A stretch of 64,000 nucleotides of DNA. Source: Coniferiporia sulphurascens (taxonomy: Eukaryota; Basidiomycota; Agaricomycetes; Hymenochaetales; Hymenochaetaceae). The position numbers were made by a program, and so were the translations under genes. This document shows positions 1-12,189 of the stretch, one piece after another (position 1 is the stretch's first letter; each line of letters opens with the position of its first letter). The stretch spans positions 744,001 to 808,000 of the forward strand of contig NBBA01000002.1 in the NCBI GenBank assembly GCA_002794785.1. The letters are read 5' to 3'. The notes beneath the pieces are model-generated. The model saw only the letters and a program-made list of their open reading frames with translations, had not been told where the DNA came from and did not search any database.

Positions 1-57
1 GATGACGAAGAGGAAGTGAGTCAGCGCAGTAGGGAAAAGTAAAGGAAAATTGTAACA
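1..57 (+). repeat. 3' end of an LTR-B repeat
   Basis: The first 57 bases match the end of the solo LTR-B copy at 25989-26547, finishing in the same TGTAACA terminus. The rest of this copy lies outside the window. It abuts an inverted fragment of the same repeat, so the left edge is a rearranged head-to-head pair. Confidence 0.8.
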
Positions 58-416
58 GTTCCCATGACCTTCCATAGCCATGTAAATGACCCTATACATG
101 ACCCTACAGTAGCAAACACATAGAGTAGCATATAAGCATGTAAAGTAGATCGCACAAGCCCTAAACTTGTACTCTTTGTTCATACAAGCCCATTATATGC
201 GCCTCAGTGCCCTCTGTGTGCTCTACCTCATCATCTGGCACTTCATCGTAACCTGACTCCTCTAAGAAGCCCACCGCGTACCTTCTCGATGATCAGGAAG
301 CCCCATCGCCGATCACCACCGCTTTACGACATCTAGGAAGCCCCATTGCTGTAACCACCAGCCCCAATGATCAGGAAGTCCCAACGTCGATCACCGTGTA
401 ACCGTTGAGCTTAACA
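58..416 (-). repeat. Truncated inverted LTR-B fragment
   Basis: From about position 62 the sequence follows the reverse complement of LTR-B, best compared with the complete minus copy at 36751-37311. It ends in the terminal GAGCTTAACA. About 200 bp of the other end (the part with TGTTACAATTTTCC) is missing. It is inserted in a TE-A sequence, the end of which follows directly. Confidence 0.75.
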
Positions 417-511
417 CATTCCTTGAGTATCTATTACATTTATGGTTCTCTCCATGTCAATCTTGCTAATCCGTCAATCCAGCAATCACGATTTTCATCA
501 ATTTACTAACA
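417..511 (-). repeat. Terminal fragment of a TE-A repeat
   Basis: This 95-bp stretch matches the ORF-start end of TE-A in inverted orientation (compare 50309-50401) and ends with the diagnostic ATTTACTAACA. It has been cut by the LTR-B fragment on its left. Confidence 0.75.
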
Positions 512-953
512 GCAGGGAAGTATGCACATGCAAGGGAAAGGAATGTGCATGTACTGCAGAAAGTGGAAAGGAAAGTCATGTGCAATAGGAAAGGAAACAA
601 AGTAATTGGAAAGGGAACACATGCACATGATGTGGCACATGCATTGGGAAGTGGTATGAGCATTGGGAAGCCAATGCCAGAGTGCTGGAAGGTCAGGGAA
701 GTTGTAAGCTGGCCAGGCAGGCTTACAGTTGACTGCTTATTAAGCCTCATCAGTGGGCTTAACATTTTTCTTATTTCAACCATTTTCACTACTACGGATT
801 ATGTACAAACTGTACAATCATATTATGATTAATTACAAGTCCTGTGATGATCAAATATTGCTAGAAATGCACTTCACATTATAGGGTCAGAGGATCCAAA
901 GGGGAAAACATCTTTGAACAAAACAAAGGTCATACATTATGCATGAACTGCCT
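512..953. other. No gene recognised; short purine-rich tract
   Basis: Overlapping short frames exist on both strands here, but none shows a recognisable motif or splice structure. The stretch 530-680 is rich in GGAAAG and GCACATG words. It probably holds the 3' flank of the NLR gene, which ends at 954. Confidence 0.4.
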
Positions 954-3900
954 TTAATCAAATCTCTTCAGAATATTGGGCCAGGAAGAACCACTATATA
1001 CTGAAAGATTCTTTAAATTAAAACCAACTGATCTCCCATCTGTATGCTCTGGGAGGCACATACCATGAGTACCAAGAAATGCATGATGATAGATGTATGG
1101 GAACCAAAACAAGAGTCCACCAGATGAATCTCTCAACCATCCATCATTGCCAATCCTGTTTAATAAAGATGATGTGCCCACTTTAGAAATGGATAGTAAA
1201 CTGTCTACATCCCATATCCTTAGTGTGCTGTCATCTGACCCAGACACAATTTGCATTCCATCTGGGGAGTAGGCAACAGACCAGACAGGGCCTGAATGGC
1301 CTATGAGAGGCTCTCCCATAGCACTCCCAGTCTGGGCATTCCATATTCTCAGTGTCCTGTCTACTGAGCCAGACACAATATACCTTCCACCAGGGGAATA
1401 GGCAACAGACCTCACCCAGCCTGAATGGCCTTTGAGGGGCTCCCCCATAGCATTCCCAGTCTGGGCATCCCATATCCTCAGGGTGTTGTCATCTGACCCA
1501 GAAACAATATGCTTTCCATCAGGGGAGTAAGCAACAGTATTGACAGGGCCTGAATGACCTGTGAGGGGCTCTCCCACAGTGTTCCCAGTCTGGACATCCC
1601 ATATCCTCAGGGTCTTGTCTTCTGAACCAGACACAATATGCCTTCCATCTGGGGAGTAGACAGCCGACCAGACAGAGTCTGAATGACCTGTGAGGGACTC
1701 TCCTACAGCACTCCCAGTCTGGGCATCCCAGGTCCTTAGGGTGCTGTCAGCTGAACCAGATACAATATGTCTTCCATCAGGTGAATAGGCAACAGAGTGT
1801 ACAGGGCCTGAATGACCTTGGAGGGGCTCTCCCACAGCACTCCTAGTCTGAACATCCCATACCCTCAGGGTCTTGTTTTCTGAGCCTGACACAATGTACT
1901 TTCCATCAGGGGAGTAGGTAACAGTCATCACCCAGTCTGAATGGCTGTTGAGGGGCTCTCCCATGCTACTTCCAGTTTGAGCATCCCAAATCCTCAGGGT
2001 GCTGTCATCTGAGCCAGACACAATATACCTTCCATCAGGGGAATAGGCAACAGATCTCACCCAGTCTGAATGACCTGTGAGGGACTCTCCCATAGTGTTC
2101 TCAGTCTGAGCATCCCAGATCTTCAGGGTGCTGTCAGCTGAGCTTGACACAATATGCCTTCCATCAGGAGAGTAGGAAACAGACCAGACATAGCCTGAAT
2201 GGCCTGTGAGTGGCCTTCCCACAGCATTCCTAGTTTGAGCATCCCAGATCATTAGAGTGCCATTATCTAAGCCAGACACAATGTGTCCCCCATCAGGGGA
2301 GTATGCAACAGAATGGACATAACCTGAATGGCCCATGAGGGGCTCTCCCACAGCACACCTAGTCTGAGCATCCCAAATCCTCAGTGTTTCATCCAGTGAG
2401 CCAGATACAATGTGTCTTCCATCAGGGGAGTAGGCAACAGAACAGATGGTATCTGAATGGCCTGTGAGAGGCTCTCCCAGAGCACTCCCAGTCTGAGCAT
2501 CCCAAATCCTTAGGGTGCCATCACATGAGCCAGACACAATATGCCTGCCATCAGGGGAATAAGCAGCAGACCTTACCCAGTCAGAATGCCCTATGAGGGG
2601 TTCTCCTATAGCACCCCCAGTCTGAGCATTCCAGATCCTCAGGGTCTTGTCAGCTGAGCCAGACACAATATGTCTTCCATCAGGGGAGTAGGAAACAGAC
2701 CAGACAGAGCCTGAATGTCCTTGTAGGGGACATATCACAGCATTCCCAGTCTGGGCATCCCAGATCCTTATTGTCTTATCATCTGAGCCAGAAACAATAT
2801 GTCTTCCATCAGGGGAATAGGCAACATACCTCACAAAGTGTGAATGGCCTGTGAAGGGCTCTCCAACAGCATTCCCAGTCTGAGCATCCCAGACTCTCAG
2901 GGTGTTGTCTTCTGAGCCAGAGACAACATGTCTTCCATCTGAGGAATAACCAACCTCACAGACTGGACTACCCACATTGGATGTACATAAAGTTTTTTTC
3001 CAGCTTCTCTGCTTTCCTGAAGTAATGAGGGGTTGGTTGGAGAAATATGGATATAGCTGCTTGGCAATAAAGCTCTCTGTGGGAGCCCATGACAATGCCG
3101 AGATGTAAAGATGAGGTGTACTGACACATAATTGTGTGTAATTTGCAGTCACCAATCTGTACAAGTCATAGGCAATGGCAGATGACATCCCAGATAACTG
3201 TTGACAGAGTAGTACTCATTGAGAATGAGTGCATATATTATATCTCAGCTTGAACATACCTTGTACCACTTTAAGAACTTCTCTAAATTATCTATGCCTG
3301 ATTTCACCTGCCCCATGAGGCTCAGACACTCCAACCAGAACAGGGATTTTGGATAACAAAGTAGATTCTCCAATTGCTTTTGCAGACTCTCATCATTTTT
3401 ATCCAACTTAGAACTGGCAAGATGACTCATCCAATATAGGCAGCTATATTGAAGATGATGTGGGATATACATGGTGATTTTGTCCTGAAGGTCTGGAATA
3501 GCACTGTTTGGGAGATATGATGTCTCTATGCCACATATGTTAAATTTCAGTTGGGTAGACATAATCTGCAAGCATCTTGTAGCCATAATAGAGTCCATAG
3601 ATGTGGGCTCTGTCCAATAATTGCAAGAGCGTGTCTCAGTACTCATAAAATCAAGGAAGGATGGGTGGCAGACACGGATGACATCCCCTTTAGATTTATC
3701 CCTGTAAAGTACAGCTTGTAACCTGTCAATGGTGGTCTTCACAGCAGCCAGATCCAGGTTGATTTGTATGGCCAGCAAGAATTCCAGAAGAGCACCTTCA
3801 TGAAGTGGTCTGTTTTTAGCTGTGCAATTAATTACACTGAGCACAGCCTTGACAATCTGTGCATTCCTCTGTGATCCTGCAGATATATCTTGGAGAACAA

Positions 3901-5791
3901 GAGTATAAATACTATCAAGTTTAGATTCTTGGCTGCCTGCTGAGTGCTCAGCTAGGAGCTTGGAAAGTGCCTCTTGCTTGTTAATTTCCCCATTGATGTA
4001 ACCAAAGGCAGTGGCAGTCCAGATGAAGAGCCCTGATGCATTTTTAGCAAGGGACCTCATTTCATTCTCTGAAAGCTCCAGTTGTGACAACTTTGCACAA
4101 TACTTTGTGTATTGCAAAATGTCTTCTTTGACATGACCATAAGCAATGTCATTGTTGATGTCAAGGGATTCTAACACATCTGAAGCATGCAGAAAGACAC
4201 TCTGTAGCTCTGGTAGGGGTCTGCTGGTAACAAACACCTTGAACCAGGGAACAACATCAGCCAATTCCAATAGCATTCTAGCCAGTTCAGCCCTAGAGTC
4301 TACATCACCACACTCATCAATTGCATCAACAACAACAATCAGAGGTCTTGGTGGTATATTCACAGCAGTGGCAGCCAATATGCTCAGTAGCTGCTTGAAT
4401 AAAAGACCATATTGCCACTGCAATCCATTTTTTAGATTTAGCTCATCCTCCCCTTTTATAACAGACAGTACAGCAGACCGGTAGTCCATATGCCACTTAG
4501 AGATATTGTACGCTATAGTAGGCAGGATATTATTTGGGTCCCGGCATTCGGGGATATCTCTCTTGCAGAAGAAGCACCCTGCAAGCCGCCGCTGCTCTCG
4601 AAACATATGGGCAACCGAGTTTGCGATCGCACTCTTGCCAGATCCTGCCACACCATGCAACCAGAAAAGCTTCGACTCAGAAGCGGCCCAAGCTTCAACC
4701 TTCTCCAAGACACCCGTCCGTGTCCCTTCCAAACACATTTTCCCAATATTGTAACCAGCCTGCCCCGCCGGATGCAACTGCCGTAGCTGAGTGTATTCCA
4801 TGTGGCTCTCTGCATGGGAAAGTCAACAATGCAGCAATTCGATTCACGTCTTGAATTACCTGTACTGATAACGGACCTCCAAACCTCCATCTTAATACTC
4901 CAGTCATAAGTACCTTTCAGCCTCTCGAATTCACTCCTCAATGAGTCTATCTCTTCTTTCTTGGACGAAAACAGGTCCCCTGAAAAGACAATCAGCATTC
5001 AACGCAACAAATAGACTTCCAATCCACCTAGCATTCCCTTTTCCGAATACTCAATGACGAATCTGGAAATTCTACAGAAGAGCTCAAGCATTTCCTTTAT
5101 CGTCCGTCTGATTCCATCGTTCTTGATAATATCGTGATCGCCGGTCTTAAGAAATGGTAGAAATGAGGCTAGGTCCGTTATGAGCTCCGCAGTTGCTTCG
5201 TGGCATTCTTGCTTTTCTTTGCATTGCTGTAGCGAGTGTCATGATATGCGTCTATGCGACGAATTTACTGTCCACGTCACCTCATACAGAACGTCCACAG
5301 CAATAAAAGCTACCCTAGCAGCGGGATGGACCTGTAGAACTTCATACGTTGCAGAAACATTGACATGGGAAGGTGTTTGCTCACATCGGCCGCGAGGTCA
5401 GTGAATTTCATAAGAATAGCCACGATCTTGCAAAACTTCCCAAGGGATTCCAGGAGAACCTTCTTGTTCCCGCTTGCGGCCTGTGCTTTCTCAACGAGGC
5501 ACTGGGCGAGTTCGTCGGTCTCTCGGAGATGTAAGCGCCACGTGCGGTCTCAACTTATCGACCTACTTACCGGCAACACAAAGGCCAGTCTTGCGGAAGC
5601 TCTTCCGGCTAAGACACGCATTAATAGATGAGATTTCGGGGGATGATCAACCAGAATAACACACCTTCCACGGAAGTAATGTCTCCTTTGATAGCGTCCG
5701 CGGACGTGACATCTAATTTGAATGTTACAATGTCTTTATTTCGACGCAATCTATGGGCCTCCTTGATCCGGATAGAAAGCTCCATAGGCAT
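954..5791 (-). CDS. NOD-like receptor: N-terminal C2-like/helical region, NACHT, 14 WD40 repeats
   Basis: Predicted intracellular signal-transducing ATPase of the fungal NLR class, a family linked to non-self recognition. Eight exons join in frame: 5791-5665, 5608-5571, 5519-5385, 5331-5281, 5226-5028, 4979-4860, 4809-3260 and 3197-954, for about 1487 residues. The introns are about 48-62 nt and mostly have textbook GTRNGT donors. The first ATG at 5791 opens a short beta-rich, C2-like stretch, followed by a helical region with the VHPAARVAF signature. The NACHT P-loop GVAGSGKS is near residues 276-283 and the Walker B stretch LIVVVDAIDECG near 380-391. From about residue 815 to 1408 come fourteen near-identical WD40 units of 43 residues, enough for two seven-bladed propellers. 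A tail typical of basidiomycete WD40 proteins (DGWLRDSSGGLLFW) follows. No frameshift or premature stop was found. The first two introns are the least certain joins. Confidence 0.88.
1195..2970 (-). repeat. Fourteen 129-bp WD40-coding repeats
   Basis: Units of 43 codons recur with the core YSPDGRHIVSGS and LRIWDAQTG. Most differences between units fall at a few surface-type positions (for example GNAV, GSAL, RCAV and ENTM after the WD core). Such high internal conservation is known from fungal NLR genes of the het-d/het-e type, where unequal exchange and concerted evolution vary repeat number and specificity. Confidence 0.9.
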
Positions 5792-8143
5792 TGGAATACG
5801 ACTATTGCTGAGTTAGTGTAGAACGTCAGACTTCTGACATAATTCCGCACTCACAGGTAGTTGCCCAGGTCCCATTTAATGGGTCCATCTCCAAAGCGTG
5901 TGGATTTGCGCGTTTCCTCGCCCGACTTGATTTTAACGAAAACCGGATGGGACAGGCGATTGCCTTTGAAATAGATTTCTATTTCTATGGAAAGTCTACA
6001 TTTCAACGTGAATTCGCAGTCGATACAGGTCGTAGGTCACCTTTGAGGTACAAAACCCTGTGCGTCGCGATTGCAAAGTTCAGAATCGATTTATAAACGT
6101 CTAGTGCAGTATCTCAACATACTCTTTATCGATAGCGATGCCGATTACAGGTTGCAACATGTCTGCACGTTTGATTCGATTGAGCTGCTAACAACTTGTG
6201 CGAGACGACGGTGATGGTCAAGAGCGAGTTGCGAGCACAGCTAACTCAGTACTATCAATGGACAGTGTGGGAAGGCGCGTGCGGAGTGCGAATCCATCAG
6301 GTCACAGCGTCTTACCCATCCAATAGGCGGCCGTGCCTTGATGCATGTGTGTTAAGATTTGTAATCAGACACTATGGCGGTCGCGGAACACATCTGCAGT
6401 GCTGCACCATGCCGCCCCCATTTATGCTGTGACTAAACCAATAGACCTGCGCTACCTGCGGACGTAGGCAATTTGGATTTTCGCGAGCGTTTCCGGTGGT
6501 CGGCCGTTGTGCCAGCTCGGATTTGAAGGACCCCCCAAAATGTCCGCATTTTACGCTACCTATGCTCAGGTCCTCCTTCAGTTCGTCCACACGCCCTGCT
6601 CACAGAGGCCGAACTCACAGCGGGCGACCTACCTGACGCACGTCACTTGCTCAGGCATCTGCACACCTACTACAGGCGCACACTGAGGTCTCGCACGTAT
6701 GGTCCGAACAGGGTCATACCAGAGCAGATCATAGATTCCAGGCGCAGAGCTGGATGATCGCATGTATTTCCGGAAGTTAATGAGATATACAGGGTACGTT
6801 TCTCTTTTCCTCTGGTGAGTGAGATTTTGCTAAACTCTCTGGGCAAGCAGGTGGAGCCCTACAGCTTATGTGGATGTGTGCCCTCGGGCTCTACCACTAT
6901 CTCGCGACCATCTCCGCTCAGCTGCATCTACAACGTCATATGGTTCAATCAATATCAACTTGGAGGGCGGGGAGACAGAGCTCGGTCTGCACAGGGCAGA
7001 GTGTTTCTCAAGAGGCAGGCAGTGCAGTTCACTCTTTTCTTAGCTCGTGGGATTGGTTCGCGTGAGTGTGCCTGGTCGCGAAACGCGGAAAAGGCTGATG
7101 ATTCGCTCTCGGACAAGGAACGCTTTGAACCGTTTTTGTTCGACCTGAAAGATTTACAAGCGAAGATCGTTCAAACCTGCCAACGCTGTCGTTACCAATG
7201 CATGGGTTATTGATTGTCCAAACCACTGTGGCTCTTCGCCGCTTAACGAGAAGCTCGTGTCGAACAATCGTTTCACGAGTACGCTATTCCCTATCATTCC
7301 TATGGCTTCTTCTAAGCACCGACATCAGATCCTCAGGGCTGAGATAGACAGGGAGACCTGATCGATTCTCATCCTTAACCCTTCTAGAGCCTCCGACAAT
7401 CTCGACAGCTCTCATCTCCGTGGACGATGTAGTTGCTAAATGGAAGACAATCACCGCTCTACACAAAGGTTACAAATGCTAGGAAGGACAAGTTCCTGAC
7501 TAAAAAGAATGCACTCGACAGTCTCGAACAGTTCCGCATGAGTTCACCATATAGCTGATGGGCAACTTCTTTGAAAAGCACGCGCGTCTGAGAGTAATAT
7601 ATTTAGGAGCGTGGCCTACGGCCGCTCCCTTCGGGATTTTACTCCGAGATTAAGATAGGATTCACTTTGAAATCTTACAAACCGCATGAAGGTGCTGGCT
7701 TCGCGAGTGACAAAGATTAATTGGGGATATCAAATTCTTTGCAGAGCGTGTGCTGGGCAACTCAGGTGCACTTAGTGTGTGCGGAGAAAAGTGCTTTCCG
7801 ATAGGCAGGCCCTAGAACGCATCTGCCCGCTCAGGACTTATCGTCACCGTTTGACAGGACAGGCCTTGAATATTCCTTGATTTCTGAGAAAAAGAGTCTG
7901 TGCCGAATATGCTTCAGTCAGGCTTGTCCCCGACGCAGGTCATTTCGTGAGTTTCCCCTCTCCGTCTGGTAAAAAATTACATAGGCGCTTTATTGCTTAG
8001 AATACAGGTAGCACAAGAGACGCCAGCGGTGGCAGTAGTATATGTACTTGACGCACTGAACGGTCATGGTAGGGTCCGTACAGAGTATACTTTAGTTGGT
8101 CGTATCGGAGTAGGTCTGGAGGCCGTCTGTTTGGGAATACGAG
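5792..8143. other. 2.35 kb without a recognised gene
   Basis: It lies between the divergent side of the NLR gene and the end of the P450 gene. The longest frame (6815-7213, plus) is 132 codons. It shows no family motif, has poor composition for coding and lacks convincing splice partners. No repeat seen elsewhere in the window occurs here. It includes the NLR promoter region. Confidence 0.5.
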
Positions 8144-10298
8144 TTAGTTCTCTGTCGCATCTCTGACCAGCTTAGCTGCGGCGGAGGATCGTGGTTCTAC
8201 GCGGCACTTGAACGGAGCGGGGTGGCTACAGGAGCGTCATTTAATAATGTTTCTTAAGAAAAAAGTAAGATTCTAAAGATAACTACAGACCTAACTGCAC
8301 CGGTTGAGTATTCAACAGTGGGGATGATAGGCTTTCCGTCGTCGTCGATCTCCGGTATGATGCGGAAAACCGCCAGCGTTGTGACAATGGCAATGTACAG
8401 AAATGCGTCGGCCATATGCTCTCCCGGGCACCTCCTTTACACATTAATGTTCAGCGATGGTCATTTGTGAAACTCCGACGGGCCGTACTGACCGTCGACC
8501 AAATCCAAAGATATATATACGTGGATCTGGAGGGATGGACATCTCGCCTCCTCCTGTCTTAGGGAGAAAGCGATTAGGGTCGAATGCCATAGGGTCCGGA
8601 TACAGGGTTTCGTCGTGTGTCAATGTCCTGGGTCGAACGGCAAATGAGAAGTCAGGGAAGAAGAACCCCAAATGTTTAGGATATCCTACCAAACATTCAC
8701 CGTGATAGCGGTCTTTGCTGGGATATGGAAGCCCTTGTATTCGTCATCGACCGTTACTTTGCGACTGACTGAGCCGTACAAATACTTGTTAGCTTGCTTA
8801 GGTTCACTTTTTAGACTTGTAGGAAAAACATATACTTAGCGGAGCGGCCGGATTCCACCGAATGACTTCCTTTAGAATGGCCTCTATGTACGGCAAGCGT
8901 TCTCTATCCTTGAAAGAGGGGAGTGAGTCTTGGCCGACAACCCTATCCAGCTCTTCCTGGGCCTTAGTTTGAACTTCAGGGTGCAGGAGGGCCGCGAGGA
9001 AGAAAGACATGAGCGTGCTGAAAGTCTGCGAGCATCTATGAGTTGCGGCAGAATGCCCTTGAAATTAAGAACTACCGTGTCAAATCCAGCTTTTAGGTTT
9101 CAATGGTTCCCCGTAAGTTCAAGGGGCTGGGACAATTCATGAAAACGCGCGTACCTGCGTAAATTCCTCCAGCAGCCCACTTCAAGAGGTCAAGTTCTTT
9201 ATTGGTGAGTTTCTTGTTCTCGAGCAGGTCGGAAGTGAAAGACGAGATTGCAGTGCCTTCTTTCTAGAGCTTCGTCAGAGAGGCTTCGTTTTAATAGAGT
9301 CATTGGCCAGACCATTTCTCTGCGCACTCCGTCAAAGGGAAGCTCCATAAACTTCTCAAGCGTGGCCTTCCGTTCTTTCGCTATTTGCTGAAAGCCGCAT
9401 CCTGGGAACCACTTAGGGAAGTGCTTCACTGAACTTTTTTTAGGATTGAATGAGGTCGCAGAGGAAGTACACTCACGTATCGGTAACGCATCGACTAGGT
9501 ATCGGTTTGGGGTGATCACATCCGCGAGGCTGTTCATCACCTGTTCTGCCAATTTCAAAAGAGGGTCCTGCACACTCTCAATGTGGTAGCCGTAAGTGAT
9601 TTTCAGTAGGCTGGTTGATGCAGACCTAGGAAAGCAACGCTTCAATACCGGTCAGGAGTTCGCAATTGGTGAAAGTAAACGCACAGACGTAAGTTATCGG
9701 CGAGCGAATGCTCGCCATTTAGAAAACGTAGAGCCATATGCCTCGCCACGTCCTCCTGCAGCGGGCGGTGGTTCAAAATGCGGCGCGGGTTCAGCTCGCT
9801 GTGCAAGAATTTTCTCGTTTGCCGGACGTCTTCTCCATCATTCATGAAAAGTAGCGCCTTTCCGAAGCCGCTCCTGTTTTCATGACTTCAGTATTTCAGA
9901 CAGTAACACGGGGAAGTTTCTCACATCGATGCCATATTCCTGGTGGGACGTTCAGAGTATATGGACGACCTCTTTTCTAGCAGCTCCGTTGCAGCCTCGT
10001 ATGAATTCAAAATTATGAAAGGACGCCGAAAAATGCGCATGGACATTATATCGCCTGTAAATTTCCGATCAGGAAAGAACGACTTAAAGTGGTTTGTATG
10101 CGGCTTACCATAGGTGTGGCCCCAGTGTGCAAGGAGTAGCCACGGTCGAATCTTCGACAGTTGCAGAGCATTACCGAAAATGAAACTCGGGGGCGGCCCT
10201 GGAGGCCATAGCTTTGCCTGCGACTTCCTGGAAAATGAAAAGAACAAAAGGAGTGCTGCAGCTAGCACAGAAACTCCAGCCGCGAGGTAGAGGGACAT
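8144..10298 (-). CDS. Cytochrome P450 monooxygenase, membrane-anchored fungal type
   Basis: Heme-thiolate monooxygenase, probably ER-bound. The substrate cannot be told. The start at 10298 gives an N-terminal hydrophobic anchor followed by the proline hinge WPPGPPPSF. Exons include 10298-10109, 10054-9925, one starting 9873, one of about 9630 downward, and a last exon from 8434. Joined motifs are GGFDTT of the I-helix (intron inside the motif, near 9060), the ExxR pair in ILKEVIRW near 8850, and the heme loop FGFGRRRCPG. The heme loop is also split: the Cys codon lies beyond a 58-nt intron (8435-8492, donor GTCAGT). After one more intron the tail HPAPFKC leads to a TAA at 8146-8144. Read without introns the Cys seems absent, which would wrongly suggest a pseudogene. 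The gene looks intact. Confidence 0.88.
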
Positions 10299-11366
10299 GA
10301 CGTATTGTGTTAGCTATAGGGAGAGCTACAAGACTATAAAACTGACAAGCACAGAAGTGGCCCCGAACTCCATCTCCAGTGTGAGGTGATGCTATGATGT
10401 AGAAATCATTACTAATCGCGATCACAATGATCTTCCCTTGGGACTCTTCCTGCATCTTTGATAACTACACACAATCATTTTCGGTAGTGACACCGTGCTG
10501 GAACGTTGTTCCACAAGTAGACGCATGAGATTTGTGGTAATCATAGCGCACCCCTGGTCCCTGGATCCTCTAAGAAGCGTTTTTTAATATTCCATTACCG
10601 CCCATGCAAGCCACAAAACGCATAGATACCGGCGGGAAATAGAGGATACAAGCACAGTCCTTAGACCAGGATCGAGTCCGATGATAAGACAAAGGTGGAG
10701 TACGGAAATCCAGAAAGTGATGGAATACTCGGTATTTGCCGATTATGTGCATAAATTCACGTGCCGCCTAGCGTAGGGTCAAAATACGTAAGCGACTAGA
10801 AGACTTTTCTGTCTATATCCATTCACACGCGCCGACTTGTGAGGTGGCAGCTTCCTTACAATGCCATATATCAAAGGGGAACGCCGACGATCTCGCAATC
10901 TTTGTCTACCGAGGACCCTCGTTTTTCTCATGTTGTCCTGCAGACCGCATTTCAAAGGCAAACACTCTTCTTGTTTAGATATTATATGCATACTATGCAT
11001 TAACATCCTTGGACCTTGGACCTGGACACAGTTACTATCTGTACATCTGCTTCTCTCGATCGCGTTTCCCCTCCCTGAAGGCATGCATAGCTTGACCGGG
11101 TGCTTCTTCCACATTTCGCTTCCGTGACGCTCGCACGGGACCAGTGAGGACTCCAGAGTCACCTAAAGCGGTGCAATAAGGGTTCCATTCCGGTCGGAGA
11201 GAATCACTGCAGGTCCGCGCCACGGTTTCTATTACTGAAAGGGACTGCTTCGCTTTTGATCTTGTTCATGGTTATGATGGTTGCGTACTTGCAATTCTCG
11301 CCTGCGCATTCTCTATAGAGCGAAGGTCAAAGGACTTCGGAAGAGCCTTCCAAACATGACATTACT
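10299..11366. other. Upstream flank of the P450 gene; no gene recognised
   Basis: Only short, overlapping frames without motifs are present (for example 10779-11162, minus). It contains the P450 promoter and the left host flank of the large transposon that begins at 11374. Confidence 0.5.
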
Positions 11367-11373
11367 CACGAGG
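11367..11373. repeat. Target-site duplication, left (CACGAGG)
   Basis: CACGAGG directly precedes the left inverted terminus CACTTCAGGCAACC, and the same seven bases directly follow the right terminus at 30055-30061. This marks the insertion site of the 18.7-kb element. The family is reported to make duplications of about 8 bp, so one flanking base may have mutated. Confidence 0.9.
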
Positions 11374-11618
11374 CACTTCAGGCAACCCCTATCCTGGGGT
11401 CTATTAGACTGATCTGTCCCATGCCAAATGTTAAGTCTAATTGACCTCGAGCCCAATTTTCGTAGGCCTGCCCGTAGGGCTTGCCCGACACCGTTGGGCG
11501 TGCCCTGGTGGGTGGACCCATACTGACTGGGTCCGCCCAATAAGGCCACCCCAAAGTGACCTGGGCACGTCCAAATGGGCAGGCCCGATAGAGCCCTGTC
11601 ACATGGTGCTCGGGGTCC
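11374..11618 (+). repeat. Left terminal inverted repeat (~245 bp)
   Basis: It is nearly identical to the reverse complement of 29810-30054. The few mismatches that I could align are mostly transitions (for example CGTAGGG/TGTAGGG and GTTGGGCG/ATTGGGCG). Similarity ends near GATAGAGCCCTGTCAC. Its inner part contains GGGCNNGCCC words like those of the subterminal arrays. Confidence 0.9.
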
Positions 11619-12189
11619 TTTAGCTACCGGCTGGTTGGGTTTGAATTCTTGGCTTAATATATGTGCAGTTTCTATTATTTGGATTATTCACGGACTATGG
11701 ACAGTATGTTGAAATACCTAACAAGGCTGTGCTTCTTACATGAAAGTCAGCTTTTGAAGTTATGTTAAATGAGTGCCTGGTTTCCTGAGCATGCTGCATG
11801 CACATTGATAATTGGAATCGACATCGTCTGTTACAGCGGTGGGTGATTCCAGTATTCCCACATTAAAGAGTTCCCTTCAACAGAGTAGATACCTTAGTGT
11901 GAATAACCAATTACATTATAAAAGAATTTCTTCTGAGGCTGTCTCGCTTGCAGGATTTATTAACCATGCACCCACCACAAGCATACTGTATGTGTCATGC
12001 ACAGGCTGGCATTGGAGACTCTTACTTACATTGTGAACGTATTCAGAAGGGCAATTCAGAGTTGAAGGCACCAACCCAAGCATTGTCCCCCGCCCCGTTC
12101 AGGTGATGAGTACAACGAGAATCGTGTTGGCGTATTGATGCCAGTATGAGGTCGTGCTGGGTACGGCCGGGCCATCGTGGTGCTTATGT

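Noticed and set aside
4146..4907. Plus-strand and alternate-frame ORFs over the NACHT region
   Set aside because: They are shadows of the NLR exons, which have conserved NACHT motifs and consistent introns on the minus strand.
6815..7213. 132-codon plus-strand ORF between NLR and P450
   Set aside because: No recognisable motif, unremarkable composition and no splice partners. It is likely a chance open frame.
8435..8692. P450 pseudogene lacking the heme-binding Cys
   Set aside because: The unspliced frame reads [10 protein letters not shown], but a 58-nt intron with GTCAGT donor and AAG acceptor restores [15 protein letters not shown] in frame.
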